From Verrucomicrobiota bacterium (GTDB taxonomy: Bacteria; Verrucomicrobiota; Verrucomicrobiia; JADLBR01), in contig JAKQKQ010000261.1 of NCBI GenBank assembly GCA_029560585.1, forward strand, positions 1-64,000: DNA of 64,000 nt. The letters run 5' to 3'. Below the pieces are notes generated by a model, which did not search any database, was not told where the DNA came from, and saw only the letters and a program-made list of their open reading frames with translations. Positions 44,036 through 53,082 of this stretch are shown piece by piece. Position 1 is the first letter of the stretch; each line of letters begins with the position of its first letter. The translations under genes were made by a program, and so were the position numbers.

Positions 44036-44929
44036 CTACGAGCCAACTCGAGCCTGAACTTGAATCGTCTCGAAAGCCTTTGGGAGCTGATCCATTTCCC
44101 ACTTGCCCTCGACGCTGAGGCGATCGGCGTAGCCGGTGCCACGCAGAGCGGCAAAGAACGGGCGGAAGTCGTCGCCATGCACGCCGGGGGCGGTCCGGCC
44201 ATCCTTCTCGGCAATGTGCATATGGCGCAGGAGTGGGGCGACCCTGCGGAGATCCTCTGGCGATTCGCCGTTGCAGAGGAGGTGGTAGAGGTCGGCGAGA
44301 AGGCGGATGTTTGGGTGATTCACCTGTTCGACGAACCATGCGCCGTCCAGGACCGTGTTGATGAAGTTGTCCTCTTCCCGGCGCAATGGTTCGACGACGA
44401 TCACGACGTCATGCTGGCCGGCGAGGGGCGCGAGTCGCCGGAGCAAGTCGACGAACTGGGCTTTGGCCTGGTCTTTCGAGAATCCATCGGGGAGTTTTCT
44501 AGAGCCGCTGCTGCCGAAGACGATGCGATCGACGCCCACTTGTTTGGCGCGGCGAAAGGCGATCTCGGCCCATTTCAATATGGCATCGTGATGTATTGTG
44601 CCGCCGGTGCTGCGGAGATTGCCGGGCAGGAAGCCATTGCACGCGGCCACGGGCAATGGCGAAGCCTTCGCCGCTGCGAGGTTTTTGTCCCAGGCGGAAT
44701 CGGGTTTGTCCGGTATCAGGAAGCCGGTGACGGAAGGCTCGATGTACTGTCCGCCGGCCGCCTTCACCGCCACCGCCTTGTCCGGGGTGGTGCAGACACC
44801 GATGGAGTGAAAAAGCGGTGCCGCGGAGTCGGCGGCATTGAGGAATTCGGAGGAGCGCCCGCCAATCCATCCGAGGGCGGTGCCCGCGGCAAGTTTTTTG
44901 AGGAAGGCGCGACGGTGAAGCATACTCAT
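44036..44929 (-). CDS. Tat-exported sugar phosphate isomerase/epimerase-like TIM barrel
   Basis: 297 residues, starting MSMLHRRAFLKKLAAGTALGW, a Tat signal. TIM-barrel (AP-endonuclease 2/xylose-isomerase-like) metal ligands in VIVVEPLRREEDNFIN, LLADLYHLLCNGES, HMHIAEKDGR, and LSVEGKWE. In PVC genomes many such proteins are exported isomerases or epimerases of unknown sugar. The upstream frame to 44965 is not required. Confidence 0.85.
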   Translation of the reverse strand: MSMLHRRAFLKKLAAGTALGWIGGRSSEFLNAADSAAPLFHSIGVCTTPDKAVAVKAAGGQYIEPSVTGFLIPDKPDSAWDKNLAAAKASPLPVAACNGFLPGNLRSTGGTIHHDAILKWAEIAFRRAKQVGVDRIVFGSSGSRKLPDGFSKDQAKAQFVDLLRRLAPLAGQHDVVIVVEPLRREEDNFINTVLDGAWFVEQVNHPNIRLLADLYHLLCNGESPEDLRRVAPLLRHMHIAEKDGRTAPGVHGDDFRPFFAALRGTGYADRLSVEGKWEMDQLPKAFETIQVQARVGS

Positions 44930-45021
44930 GGGTAATCTGGTATGCCCCAGATAACCGGAGGTCAATCTTTCCGTGGCGGGGACATTGACCGATCCGACAA
45001 AGTAAACCGCTTGCGCCCCGG

Positions 45022-46479
45022 CTACTTACCGGCGCGCGTTTTGGCCCCGAGCTTGAACGCCGACTGGCTGCGCAATCTGAAAGGCGGCGGTGAATCGGGG
45101 GGCAGCGACCGGAGGAGGGAGGTGAGTCGCTCGCGCGCGGCAATCGCATCTGGCGCGGCGCTCCCGACGAGGTTGCACTTCTCTTCGGGGTCGGTGGTGA
45201 CGTCGAAGAACTCGCCGGTGGAATAGAGTTTGAAACGCACATCACGAACGACGCGCGTGGCGGCGTACTGATTCAGTATCCAATCGCGAGGGGGCCTCGC
45301 GCCGGGTTCCCCGAGCAGCACCGGGGCGTGGGAGAGGCCATCAAGAACGAGGTTGCCCGGCCGCGGCACTCCGGCGATATCGCAGACGGTGGGATACATG
45401 TCGGTGAAGTCGGAGAGGGGGATCGTCCGCCCGCCTGGGATTATTCGGGGGCAGTTGACCAGGAGCCCGACGTCGCTCCCGGCCTCGGTGAGTTGATAGA
45501 GGGCGCCGGTCACGCTGCGGCCACTGCGGCGCGCCACCATGCTGCTCTCGGTGCCGTTGTCCGTTGCCACGAAGATGACGGTGCGCTCGCGGATGCCGAG
45601 CGAGTCGAGCGCCCGCACGAGTTGGCCGATGAGCCGGTCTGCGTACCGGACCATGTCGGCGTACATCGCCTGCCGTGGGCGATCGGCGCTCCTGTTGAGC
45701 GGCGTTGGAACGGCAGGTTCGGTGAACGTCTTGCCGTGGGTGAGGACCATCGGGTAGTAGAGCAGGAACGGCCGGTGGCCGTGGCGCCGCACGAAATCGA
45801 GTGCGGCCTCCTGCATGACGTCGGGACCAAATTTGCCCTCGTGTCGTTCGCGGCGACCATCGCGTATCAGGACGGGATCCCAGTAGCGGCTTTCGATCTG
45901 GCGGAGGAAGGGCCCGGTCTCCTCGGCGGATTCCGCGCGGACGGCGGCCAGGAATCTCTCGTACTCGGGAGGTGGCACTTTGTCGCGATCGATCTCGCCA
46001 GGCCAGACGACGTGCTCATCAAAGCCATGCTGGCGGAGAACGTCGGGCTCTTCTGAGAGCTTGTTGATCTGCCATTTGCCGACGATGCCGGTGGCGTAGC
46101 CGGCATCCCGCAGGAGCCGCGGCCAGATGATCTCCCTTTTCGGGTCCAGTCCTCCGCCGCCATAGAGCGCCGCATCGTGGTGCATTGAGAAGCCGGTTCG
46201 GAACGGATACCTTCCGGTTAACAGCATGATCCGGCTGGGACCGCAAACCGGGGCGGCGTAGCAATGCTCGAACCGGACTCCTTCGCGGGCGAGCCGGTCG
46301 ATCTCCGGCGTGCATCTCTCCTCGCTGCCGTAGCAGCCGAGCCATTCCTGCCCGCAATTGTCCAGCAGGATGAAAACGACGTTGGGCCGCTGGGTGCTGG
46401 CGGCATCGCCGGCGGGTGCCGAGAACAAGAGGGGGGCACACCCAAGCGCCCCGACCAGACCGATCAACGCAGATTTCAA
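45022..46479 (-). CDS. Secreted sulfatase with variant metal motif
   Basis: 485 residues from a TTG start (MKSALIGLVGALGCAPLLFS, signal peptide) that has AGAGGG upstream; the frame runs to 46566. Core NVVFILLDNCGQEWLGCYG differs from the usual ADD: the second Asp is Asn. Cys79 in CGPSRIMLLTG is the formylglycine site. GKWQINKL and FVATDNGTESSM are the other anchors. Divergent from the gene at 46571. May have altered metal binding or substrate. Confidence 0.85.
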   Translation of the reverse strand: MKSALIGLVGALGCAPLLFSAPAGDAASTQRPNVVFILLDNCGQEWLGCYGSEERCTPEIDRLAREGVRFEHCYAAPVCGPSRIMLLTGRYPFRTGFSMHHDAALYGGGGLDPKREIIWPRLLRDAGYATGIVGKWQINKLSEEPDVLRQHGFDEHVVWPGEIDRDKVPPPEYERFLAAVRAESAEETGPFLRQIESRYWDPVLIRDGRRERHEGKFGPDVMQEAALDFVRRHGHRPFLLYYPMVLTHGKTFTEPAVPTPLNRSADRPRQAMYADMVRYADRLIGQLVRALDSLGIRERTVIFVATDNGTESSMVARRSGRSVTGALYQLTEAGSDVGLLVNCPRIIPGGRTIPLSDFTDMYPTVCDIAGVPRPGNLVLDGLSHAPVLLGEPGARPPRDWILNQYAATRVVRDVRFKLYSTGEFFDVTTDPEEKCNLVGSAAPDAIAARERLTSLLRSLPPDSPPPFRLRSQSAFKLGAKTRAGK

Positions 46480-46570
46480 TTGCCCTCTTCCAGGTGACGT
46501 TGCGGCGCTGGCGTAGGAGAAGCAACAAAACTGTTGTTGCCATATCCCTGGGGTTTCAGATAGCAAAGGT

Positions 46571-47776
46571 ATGCGTCATATGGGCAATCCACCCGCCGAT
46601 AACGATTTGTCCGTAACGCGGCGGACGTTCATCAGAAAGTCGGCGGGGGTCGCCGTCGGGCTGGGTCCTGTGACAGCCCAAAGCGACGAGACGGAATCGG
46701 GCGGGCACCTAAAGTTCCTCGAGCCCATCGACGGGGCCGTGTTGCACGCGAGGCTGGGCAAGCGGGTGGCGGACGGCCTCGAGATCGAGGTGACCGGCAC
46801 GGCACCGATGGGCGCAAAAGTGCTGATCCAGGGTCGGCCCGCCAACAATGAGGGAGGGGCCTTTCGCGGGACTGCGATCTTGAGGGGACCCGAGACAGAG
46901 ATCGTGGCGACGATCGATGGCAATGCCCGAGAGGAGTGCCGGATCCGGGTGCTCTGGGAGCAGAACTCGCGCAGGCGGTATCGCATCGCGATCGACGACA
47001 ACAGCTTTTTTCTCCGCGACATCACGCAGAAGAAATACGCGTCGCTGTTTGACTGTTTTTATCTCGGGATGCTTCGGGATCTTCATGCCCGGCATGGGGC
47101 CCGATTTACCTTGAACATCTACTACACGACCGATGATGGCTGGGACTTGAGGCAGTTCCCCGACAGGTATCGCCGGGAGTGGGAGGAAAACGCGACTTGG
47201 CTCAGGCTCGCATTCCATGCCCGTGCGAACGAGCCAGCGTGCCCGTACGAGGATGCGCCCGTGGAGAAACTGATGGCGGACCTCGACCTGATCGCTGGCG
47301 AGATCCATCGCTTCGCCGGTCCGGCGACCTATAGCCCGCCCATCGTGATCCACTGGGGCATGACCAAACCAGAGGCATGGAGGAAGTTGCACGAGCGGGG
47401 CGCGCGCGTGCTCGGTGGGTACTTCCGACGCAACAGAGACAGGTGGGAGGTCAACTATCGGGTTGACGAGTTTCGGTCCGAGTGGCTATCGCGCCACGAC
47501 CTGCTGAAGGATTTTCCCAGCGGCATCGTCTTTTCCAAGATCGATATGGTGGTGAATTCCACGCCCCTGGGGGAGATCGTTCCCAAAATGGAGTCGCTGG
47601 CGGCGGATCCTCGGCAGGGTGAGATCATCGACCTGCTGACGCACGAGCAGTACTTTTGGCCATTCTACAAGAACTACCTGCCAGATCACGCGCTGCGCAT
47701 GGAGCGGGCGATCGAATTTTTGACGCGGCAAGGATACGAGGCGGTTTTCTTGCAGGATGAAATGGGGGCGATATGA
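46571..47776 (+). CDS. Tat-exported protein of unrecognised family, carbohydrate locus
   Basis: 401 residues. SVTRRTFIRKSAGVAVGLGP is a Tat signal. After an Ig-like segment (60-130) comes a possible polysaccharide-deacetylase-like barrel: IAIDDNSFFLRDI, ARFTLNIYYTTDDGWDL, WLRLAFHARANEPACPYED, PPIVIHWGMTK, and THEQYFWPFYKNYLPDH. The TDD, FHAR, HWG and HEQ strings could be metal ligands of such a barrel, but no standard motif is complete. Its stop overlaps the GH127 start (ATGA), so the two are translated together. Confidence 0.6.
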   Translation: MRHMGNPPADNDLSVTRRTFIRKSAGVAVGLGPVTAQSDETESGGHLKFLEPIDGAVLHARLGKRVADGLEIEVTGTAPMGAKVLIQGRPANNEGGAFRGTAILRGPETEIVATIDGNAREECRIRVLWEQNSRRRYRIAIDDNSFFLRDITQKKYASLFDCFYLGMLRDLHARHGARFTLNIYYTTDDGWDLRQFPDRYRREWEENATWLRLAFHARANEPACPYEDAPVEKLMADLDLIAGEIHRFAGPATYSPPIVIHWGMTKPEAWRKLHERGARVLGGYFRRNRDRWEVNYRVDEFRSEWLSRHDLLKDFPSGIVFSKIDMVVNSTPLGEIVPKMESLAADPRQGEIIDLLTHEQYFWPFYKNYLPDHALRMERAIEFLTRQGYEAVFLQDEMGAI

Positions 47777-50208
47777 GGCGGAGCACCGAATTGTGGATTC
47801 GCGTATCGGCATTGGCCGTGGGCCTCGGGAATGGCGGCTGGGTCTTGTGGGGCGGTGACTATCCGTTCCGCCCCGTGCCGTTCATCGACGTGCAGGTTAA
47901 GGATGCGTTTTGGACGCCGAGGATGGAGACCAACAGGGTCGTGACCACCCCGTACGATCTACTGAAGTGCGAGGAGACTGGGAGGATCGATAACTTCGCG
48001 AAGGCCGGTGGGCTGATGGACGGGGAGTTCAAAGGCATCCCGTTTGATGATTCCGATGTCTACAAGGTGATCGAGGGCGCGTGCTACGTGCTGGCCCAGC
48101 ATCCGGATCCCAAACTGGATGCCCACCTGAACGTCGTGATCAATGAGATTAACTCCGCCCAAGAGCGGGACGGATATCTGTATACGGCGCGGCGGCTCCT
48201 GCCCCCCGGCGAGATGCCAAAGATGTCGGGTCCGGCAAGGTGGTCGAACTTGGGTGCGAGCCACGAGCTGTACAACGTGGGCCATCTGTACGAGGCGGCG
48301 GTGGCGCATTTTCAGGCGACGGGGAAGCGAACGTTGCTGGACGTGGCTACGAGAAATGCGGATCTCCTGCTCGCGGTGTTTGGGCCAGGTAGATTGCAGG
48401 AACCGCCCGGCCACGAGGAGATCGAGATCGGGCTCTCGAAGCTGTATCGGGCGACTGGCAAGCGGGAGTACCTCGATCTGGCGAAATTCTTTTTGGACAT
48501 CCGTGGACGGGAAGGCACGCATAAGCTGAGGGGGCCGGGCCAGCAGGATCACGCGCCCGTGACGGAACAGTCGGAGGCGGTGGGGCACGCGGTCCGCGCG
48601 GGGTACCTCTACGCCGGGATGGCCGACGTCGCCGCGCTCACGGGCGAATCGGCCTACATCGATGCCATAGGGAAGATCTGGGAGAATGTCGTGGGGCGAA
48701 AATTGTACCTGACCGGTGGAATTGGCGCGCGCCACCAGGGGGAGGCCTTCGGCGATGATTATGAGTTGCCCAACGCGAGCGCCTACAACGAGACCTGCGC
48801 GGCGATAGCGAATGCCCTATGGAATCATCGGATGTTCATGCTGCATGGTGACGCGAAGTACATCGACGTCCTGGAGCGGATTGCCTTCAACGGTTTCCTC
48901 TCGGGCATCTCGCTAACGGGCGACAGGTTCTTTTACCCGAATCCCCTGGAGTCCGACGGGCGCAAGAGATTCAACCACGGTTCTAGCGAGCGCTCGCCCT
49001 GGTTCGGCTGCGCGTGCTGCCCGCCGAACGTGCTGCGCTTCCTCGGGTCGCTGGGGGGGCTTGCCTATGCGACGAGGGATTCCTCGCTGTACGTGAATCT
49101 CTTCATCGGTGGAGAGGCGAGCGCGGAGGTGGGAGGGCGCCGGGTGCGAATGCGGCAGGAGACGGCCTATCCCTGGAGGGGGCAGGTCAGGTTGGTGCTG
49201 GAGCCGGAGTCGGTGGGCGAATTCGCGGTGCACGTGAGGGTGCCGGGATGGTCGCGGGGCGCGCCGGTTCCCAGCGATCTCTATCGGTACGCAGATGACT
49301 GTGCGGAGGCACCGGCATTCCGCGTGAATGGGGAACCCGCGGCGCCCGTGATGGAAAAGGGATACGCGGTCTTCCGGAGAGCCTGGAAAGCTGGTGACGG
49401 GATTGAACTTGCCCTGCCGATGCCCGTGCGCCGCGTGTTGGCGCACGATGCGGTCAAGGACGATGCGGGGCGCGTTGCCGTGGAGCGGGGGCCGTTGACG
49501 TATTGTGCGGAGGGGGCGGACAACGGTGGCGGCGCGCTCGACCTGGTGTTGCCCGATGGCGCGAGGCTGGAGAGCGAGCATCGGCCGGACCTGCTCGGGG
49601 GCGTGACGGTGGTTCGGGGGCGCGGCGTCCGCGTGGGGCGGGATGAACGGGATGAGATCGCGACGAGTCCCACCGATGTGACACTGATTCCGTATTATGC
49701 GTGGTGCCATCGGGGTCCAAACGAGATGGCGGTGTGGTTGCCGAGGACCGCGGCCGCCGCCAAGGTCCCGCCCAAGCCAACGATTGCTGCGAAGAGCGGT
49801 GCCAGCGCCTCGCACTGTCATAGCGGTGACGCGGTGGATGCCATGAACGATGGGATCGAGCCCAAGAATTCCGGTGATCAGGACATCCCGCGTTTCACGT
49901 GGTGGGATCACCGCGGAACCAAAGAGTGGGCCCAATATGATTTTGCCAGATCGACGAAAGTGTCGTCAGTGTCTGTTTATTGGTTTGACGACACGGGGCG
50001 GGGACAATGCCGCGTTCCCGCCACGTGGCGATTGATGGCCCGGCGGGGGGACGGGTGGGAGCCGGTTTACGGGGCGGGGGACTATGGGGTCACCAAGGAT
50101 GCTTGGAACACCTCGAGATTTCCGGCGATCGAGACCACGGGTCTGCGCATTGAGGTGCAGTTGCGGGAGAAATGCTCCGGCGGGATACTGGAATGGAAGG
50201 TGGAGTGA
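47773..50208 (+). CDS. Secreted GH127 beta-L-arabinofuranosidase-like protein
   Basis: 811 residues, signal peptide. DUF1680/GH127: (alpha/alpha)6 barrel with QERDGYLYTARR, GHAVRAGYLYAGMADV, and the zinc-cysteine cluster Glu340/Cys342 (YNETCAAIANALWN) with Cys415/Cys416 (FGCACCPPNV), matching the Cys nucleophile arrangement known for HypBA1. A C-terminal module (560 on, WWDHRGTKEWAQYDF, VYWFDDTGRG) is a discoidin-like carbohydrate-binding fold. Acts on beta-L-arabinose linkages; exact substrate not known. Confidence 0.92.
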   Translation: MRRSTELWIRVSALAVGLGNGGWVLWGGDYPFRPVPFIDVQVKDAFWTPRMETNRVVTTPYDLLKCEETGRIDNFAKAGGLMDGEFKGIPFDDSDVYKVIEGACYVLAQHPDPKLDAHLNVVINEINSAQERDGYLYTARRLLPPGEMPKMSGPARWSNLGASHELYNVGHLYEAAVAHFQATGKRTLLDVATRNADLLLAVFGPGRLQEPPGHEEIEIGLSKLYRATGKREYLDLAKFFLDIRGREGTHKLRGPGQQDHAPVTEQSEAVGHAVRAGYLYAGMADVAALTGESAYIDAIGKIWENVVGRKLYLTGGIGARHQGEAFGDDYELPNASAYNETCAAIANALWNHRMFMLHGDAKYIDVLERIAFNGFLSGISLTGDRFFYPNPLESDGRKRFNHGSSERSPWFGCACCPPNVLRFLGSLGGLAYATRDSSLYVNLFIGGEASAEVGGRRVRMRQETAYPWRGQVRLVLEPESVGEFAVHVRVPGWSRGAPVPSDLYRYADDCAEAPAFRVNGEPAAPVMEKGYAVFRRAWKAGDGIELALPMPVRRVLAHDAVKDDAGRVAVERGPLTYCAEGADNGGGALDLVLPDGARLESEHRPDLLGGVTVVRGRGVRVGRDERDEIATSPTDVTLIPYYAWCHRGPNEMAVWLPRTAAAAKVPPKPTIAAKSGASASHCHSGDAVDAMNDGIEPKNSGDQDIPRFTWWDHRGTKEWAQYDFARSTKVSSVSVYWFDDTGRGQCRVPATWRLMARRGDGWEPVYGAGDYGVTKDAWNTSRFPAIETTGLRIEVQLREKCSGGILEWKVE

Positions 50209-50323
50209 TCCGAGCATCCCGAGTACAGCCGGGCCCGTGACGGCCTGTGACCCGGCTGTTGCCGAAGGGCCAAGCGCTCGCGCATTTGGCTGCGCCAGGG
50301 TCGAATCCGCCGAGCAGGTCGGA

Positions 50324-52006
50324 TCACGGATTGAGCGCTGGCGGTTGCCACCGGGTGGCGGCGATGTGGGTGACGTTCTCCGCATCGTTGAAATAGTAGA
50401 CGGTGAGGACGGTGCCGTTTTCGACGAGCGCACTTACCGGATACCCGAGGTCGCTGCCATTGCCGTGGGCATCGGCGCGAAGAATCATGGTGCCATTGGT
50501 GTCCCAGGTCCGTCCGCCATCGCGGCTGATCGTGGCGCGGATGCCCATGGGGGCGCGGCGATAGCCGTAGGTGGCGATGAGTCGGCCATCTGGCAGCGTG
50601 AGGATGTGCGCGGGGTAGCCCCACATGCCGGTGTTTCGTGGGGCAGACCAGGTCTGGCCACCATCCGTTGAGACCGATTGATACAGGAAGCCCCGGTCTC
50701 GCGGCGTCTCCGCCGTTCGCATGAGCGCGATGACATGGCCCGTGGCGTTGGTGCCCAGCGCGGTTTCGTTGAAGCCGAGGTCGGGCTCGCCATGGGCGAT
50801 GGCGAGGCAGGCCCATGAATCGCCGTCGTTGGTCGTGCGCAGGGCATAGGCATCGCGGCGATTATCGGGGGTATCGCCATAGATCGACACGAGGCGAACT
50901 CCATCGCCGAGGTTCAGGCACGCGGCCTGGTTGTACCCCATCATCACTTGGTGGGGAGGGACTTCGATCGGTGTCCAGGGCTTTATAGAGGATTTGCCAT
51001 CAGGCTTCGTGACGCAGAATCGGGCGCCGCTGGCGTAGGCGACCATGCCCTTCATGCTGGGCCGGACATGGATGCCCTTGGCCTCGAACTCGACCCGGCG
51101 CGATTCGGGGACGTGTCGCCAGCCGACGGCGCCCGCGAGCGCGAGGTTGCCGTCGGCACGGACCACGTCCGACGCGCTGGCGAAGAAAGGGCCCGGTGGT
51201 TCTGTCCACGTGCGCCCGCCGTCCTTCGAGATTCTGCTGGCGGAGCCGCCCGTGGGATCGATGTGGCTGCGCAGGGCCCTGGTCCCGAAACGGGCGACGA
51301 ACCAGCCCTCCGGGGTCTTCGCCAGCGATGGAAAGCAGGCATATACTCCGGGCTGGCGGTACACAACGTGGTGCTCCGCGCCTGGGTAGGGTGTCACGTC
51401 GGGATATGTGGTGACGCCCCGGACGCATCTCCACAGTGCCTCCCCCGTGGCAGCGCTGCTGATGCTCCCAAAACTGATGACGTTGCGGCCCTCGTGCGCG
51501 GGCCGATTCCACTTGCCCGCCAGATCGATGACGGTCCTGCCATCGACAAGGATGCGAAGGTCGCATCCGCGCAGCACCATCGTGATGCGGTGGAAGGCAT
51601 CGTCGAGGCGCGCGGGTGCCGAGGCCCCCAAGCTGGGCGCGTCGATGTGGTCTGGGTAGAGCGTGATGGCGGCCTCGTATTTGCCATTGGCGGCCAGCAG
51701 GACAACGCCAGCCGGGCCGCTGCAACGGAGAACCTTAACATCGGCGTCGACCCGCGCCTCGCCATCGGGATCGGCGGACCACGGGAACGAAATGGATTGC
51801 AGCTGGCCCTTTGCGGTCCCGTCGTCCACCACGCGCAGGACCCCATTGTCGACGGAAACCTTCGTGCCGGGTTGGCTATGGTAGTTCCATGGGATGGTCT
51901 GTTCACCGGGCATGTGGCCGCCGTCGAAGACGTGTTCGAGCGTTGCGGCGGACAAGACCGAGGGGACAACGGCAAGCGCCGTCAGGCAGAGAAATCGGGT
52001 GGGCAT
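50324..52006 (-). CDS. Secreted sialidase-like BNR-repeat protein
   Basis: 560 residues from ATG 52006 (MPTRFLCLTALAVVPSVLSA signal). N-terminal concanavalin-like lectin domain (25-210), then a six-bladed propeller with Asp-boxes: SKDGGRTWTEP, STDGGQTWSAP, SRDGGRTWDTN. GFNETALG and GYRRAPMGIR are near where sialidases have their Glu and Arg. Could be an exo-alpha-sialidase or another propeller hydrolase; the arginine triad is not fully evident. Confidence 0.75.
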   Translation of the reverse strand: MPTRFLCLTALAVVPSVLSAATLEHVFDGGHMPGEQTIPWNYHSQPGTKVSVDNGVLRVVDDGTAKGQLQSISFPWSADPDGEARVDADVKVLRCSGPAGVVLLAANGKYEAAITLYPDHIDAPSLGASAPARLDDAFHRITMVLRGCDLRILVDGRTVIDLAGKWNRPAHEGRNVISFGSISSAATGEALWRCVRGVTTYPDVTPYPGAEHHVVYRQPGVYACFPSLAKTPEGWFVARFGTRALRSHIDPTGGSASRISKDGGRTWTEPPGPFFASASDVVRADGNLALAGAVGWRHVPESRRVEFEAKGIHVRPSMKGMVAYASGARFCVTKPDGKSSIKPWTPIEVPPHQVMMGYNQAACLNLGDGVRLVSIYGDTPDNRRDAYALRTTNDGDSWACLAIAHGEPDLGFNETALGTNATGHVIALMRTAETPRDRGFLYQSVSTDGGQTWSAPRNTGMWGYPAHILTLPDGRLIATYGYRRAPMGIRATISRDGGRTWDTNGTMILRADAHGNGSDLGYPVSALVENGTVLTVYYFNDAENVTHIAATRWQPPALNP

Positions 52007-52110
52007 TTGAGGCAAATGCTAGACCGAAAGTGGGTTCCGACACAAACCCGCGTTGAACAGCCGAAAAGAGCTTTGCCGCGCCGATGGGAATCCGCCGCTC
52101 AATCAGGCGC

Positions 52111-52126
52111 CCGGCCGCGCGGCCGG
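52111..52126. promoter_or_regulatory. Perfect 16-base palindrome in a divergent promoter gap
   Basis: CCGGCCGCGCGGCCGG, self-complementary, in the 173-base space between the divergent sialidase-like and esterase genes. Candidate operator or hairpin; no further evidence. Confidence 0.25.
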
Positions 52127-52179
52127 ATTCAGATTGAATGGACGCTGTTCGGCCGACGCCGTAGAAGTGAACGCACATC

Positions 52180-53073
52180 ATGAAAAGGGCAGGATTGTTG
52201 GCGGCGTTCACATTCGTGTTTTCCCATGCTATGGGGGCGGAGCCTGCGACAAAGGCGCCGGGCGAAATCACCTCGGGGATTGTCGCGACGCTTGCCGCAA
52301 AACTCGAACCCACGCGGGTCATTCCGTACAAGACCGTGGGCGGCGCGGTGCTGAAGCTGCATGTCTTTGAACCTGAGGGGCACAAACCGTCGGATAAGCG
52401 ACCTTGTTTCGTGGCGATCCACGGCGGCGGATGGACGGGTGGTGAACCGCGCAGGTTCTATCCGTTTGCCGCGCATTTCGCAAAACTGGGGTTCGTGGGC
52501 ATCAGCATAGAGTATCGCCTGATGAAGAAAGGGAGCGGCGTGACCCCCTTTGAGTGCGTCAAGGATGGGCGCTCGGCGGTGCGATACGTCCGGTCACACG
52601 CGGCGGAGTTCGGGATTGATCCGGGGAAGATCGCGGTGGGCGGCGGTTCGGCGGGCGGGCACGTGGCGGCTGGAACGGCCCTTTTCGATGGGGTGGACGA
52701 AGACGGCGAGGATACCGGCGTGCGATCTGCCGCCGATGCCCTCGTGCTGTATTTTCCCGTGATCGACACCTCGGCCGAAGGATATGGCAACGCAAAGTGC
52801 GGGGAACGGTGGAAGGAGATCTCGCCGCTGCATCGCGTGAGGCCGGGATTGCCGCCGACGATCGTGTTCCATGGCACGGGGGACACGGTCACGCCGTTCA
52901 AGGGTGCCAAGGCCTTTCATGAGGCGATGGTCGCCGCTGGCAACCGGTGTGAACTTGTTGTCAATGAGGGCGGCAAACACGGCTATCTGATGAACGATCC
53001 CGAAATCTATAACGTGACCATGAAACGAACCGAGGAGTTCCTGACTTCCCTGGGTTTCATGGGAGGTCGCTGA
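52180..53073 (+). CDS. Secreted alpha/beta-hydrolase esterase
   Basis: 297 residues, signal peptide (MKRAGLLAAFTFVFSHAMGA). HSL/BD-FAE-like: oxyanion HGGGWTGG, nucleophile elbow GGGSAGGHVAAG, Asp in HGTGDTVTPF, His in GGKHGYLM. Probably removes acyl groups from polysaccharides. Nine bases from the next sulfatase start. Confidence 0.88.
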   Translation: MKRAGLLAAFTFVFSHAMGAEPATKAPGEITSGIVATLAAKLEPTRVIPYKTVGGAVLKLHVFEPEGHKPSDKRPCFVAIHGGGWTGGEPRRFYPFAAHFAKLGFVGISIEYRLMKKGSGVTPFECVKDGRSAVRYVRSHAAEFGIDPGKIAVGGGSAGGHVAAGTALFDGVDEDGEDTGVRSAADALVLYFPVIDTSAEGYGNAKCGERWKEISPLHRVRPGLPPTIVFHGTGDTVTPFKGAKAFHEAMVAAGNRCELVVNEGGKHGYLMNDPEIYNVTMKRTEEFLTSLGFMGGR

Positions 53074-53082
53074 GAGGGGTGC

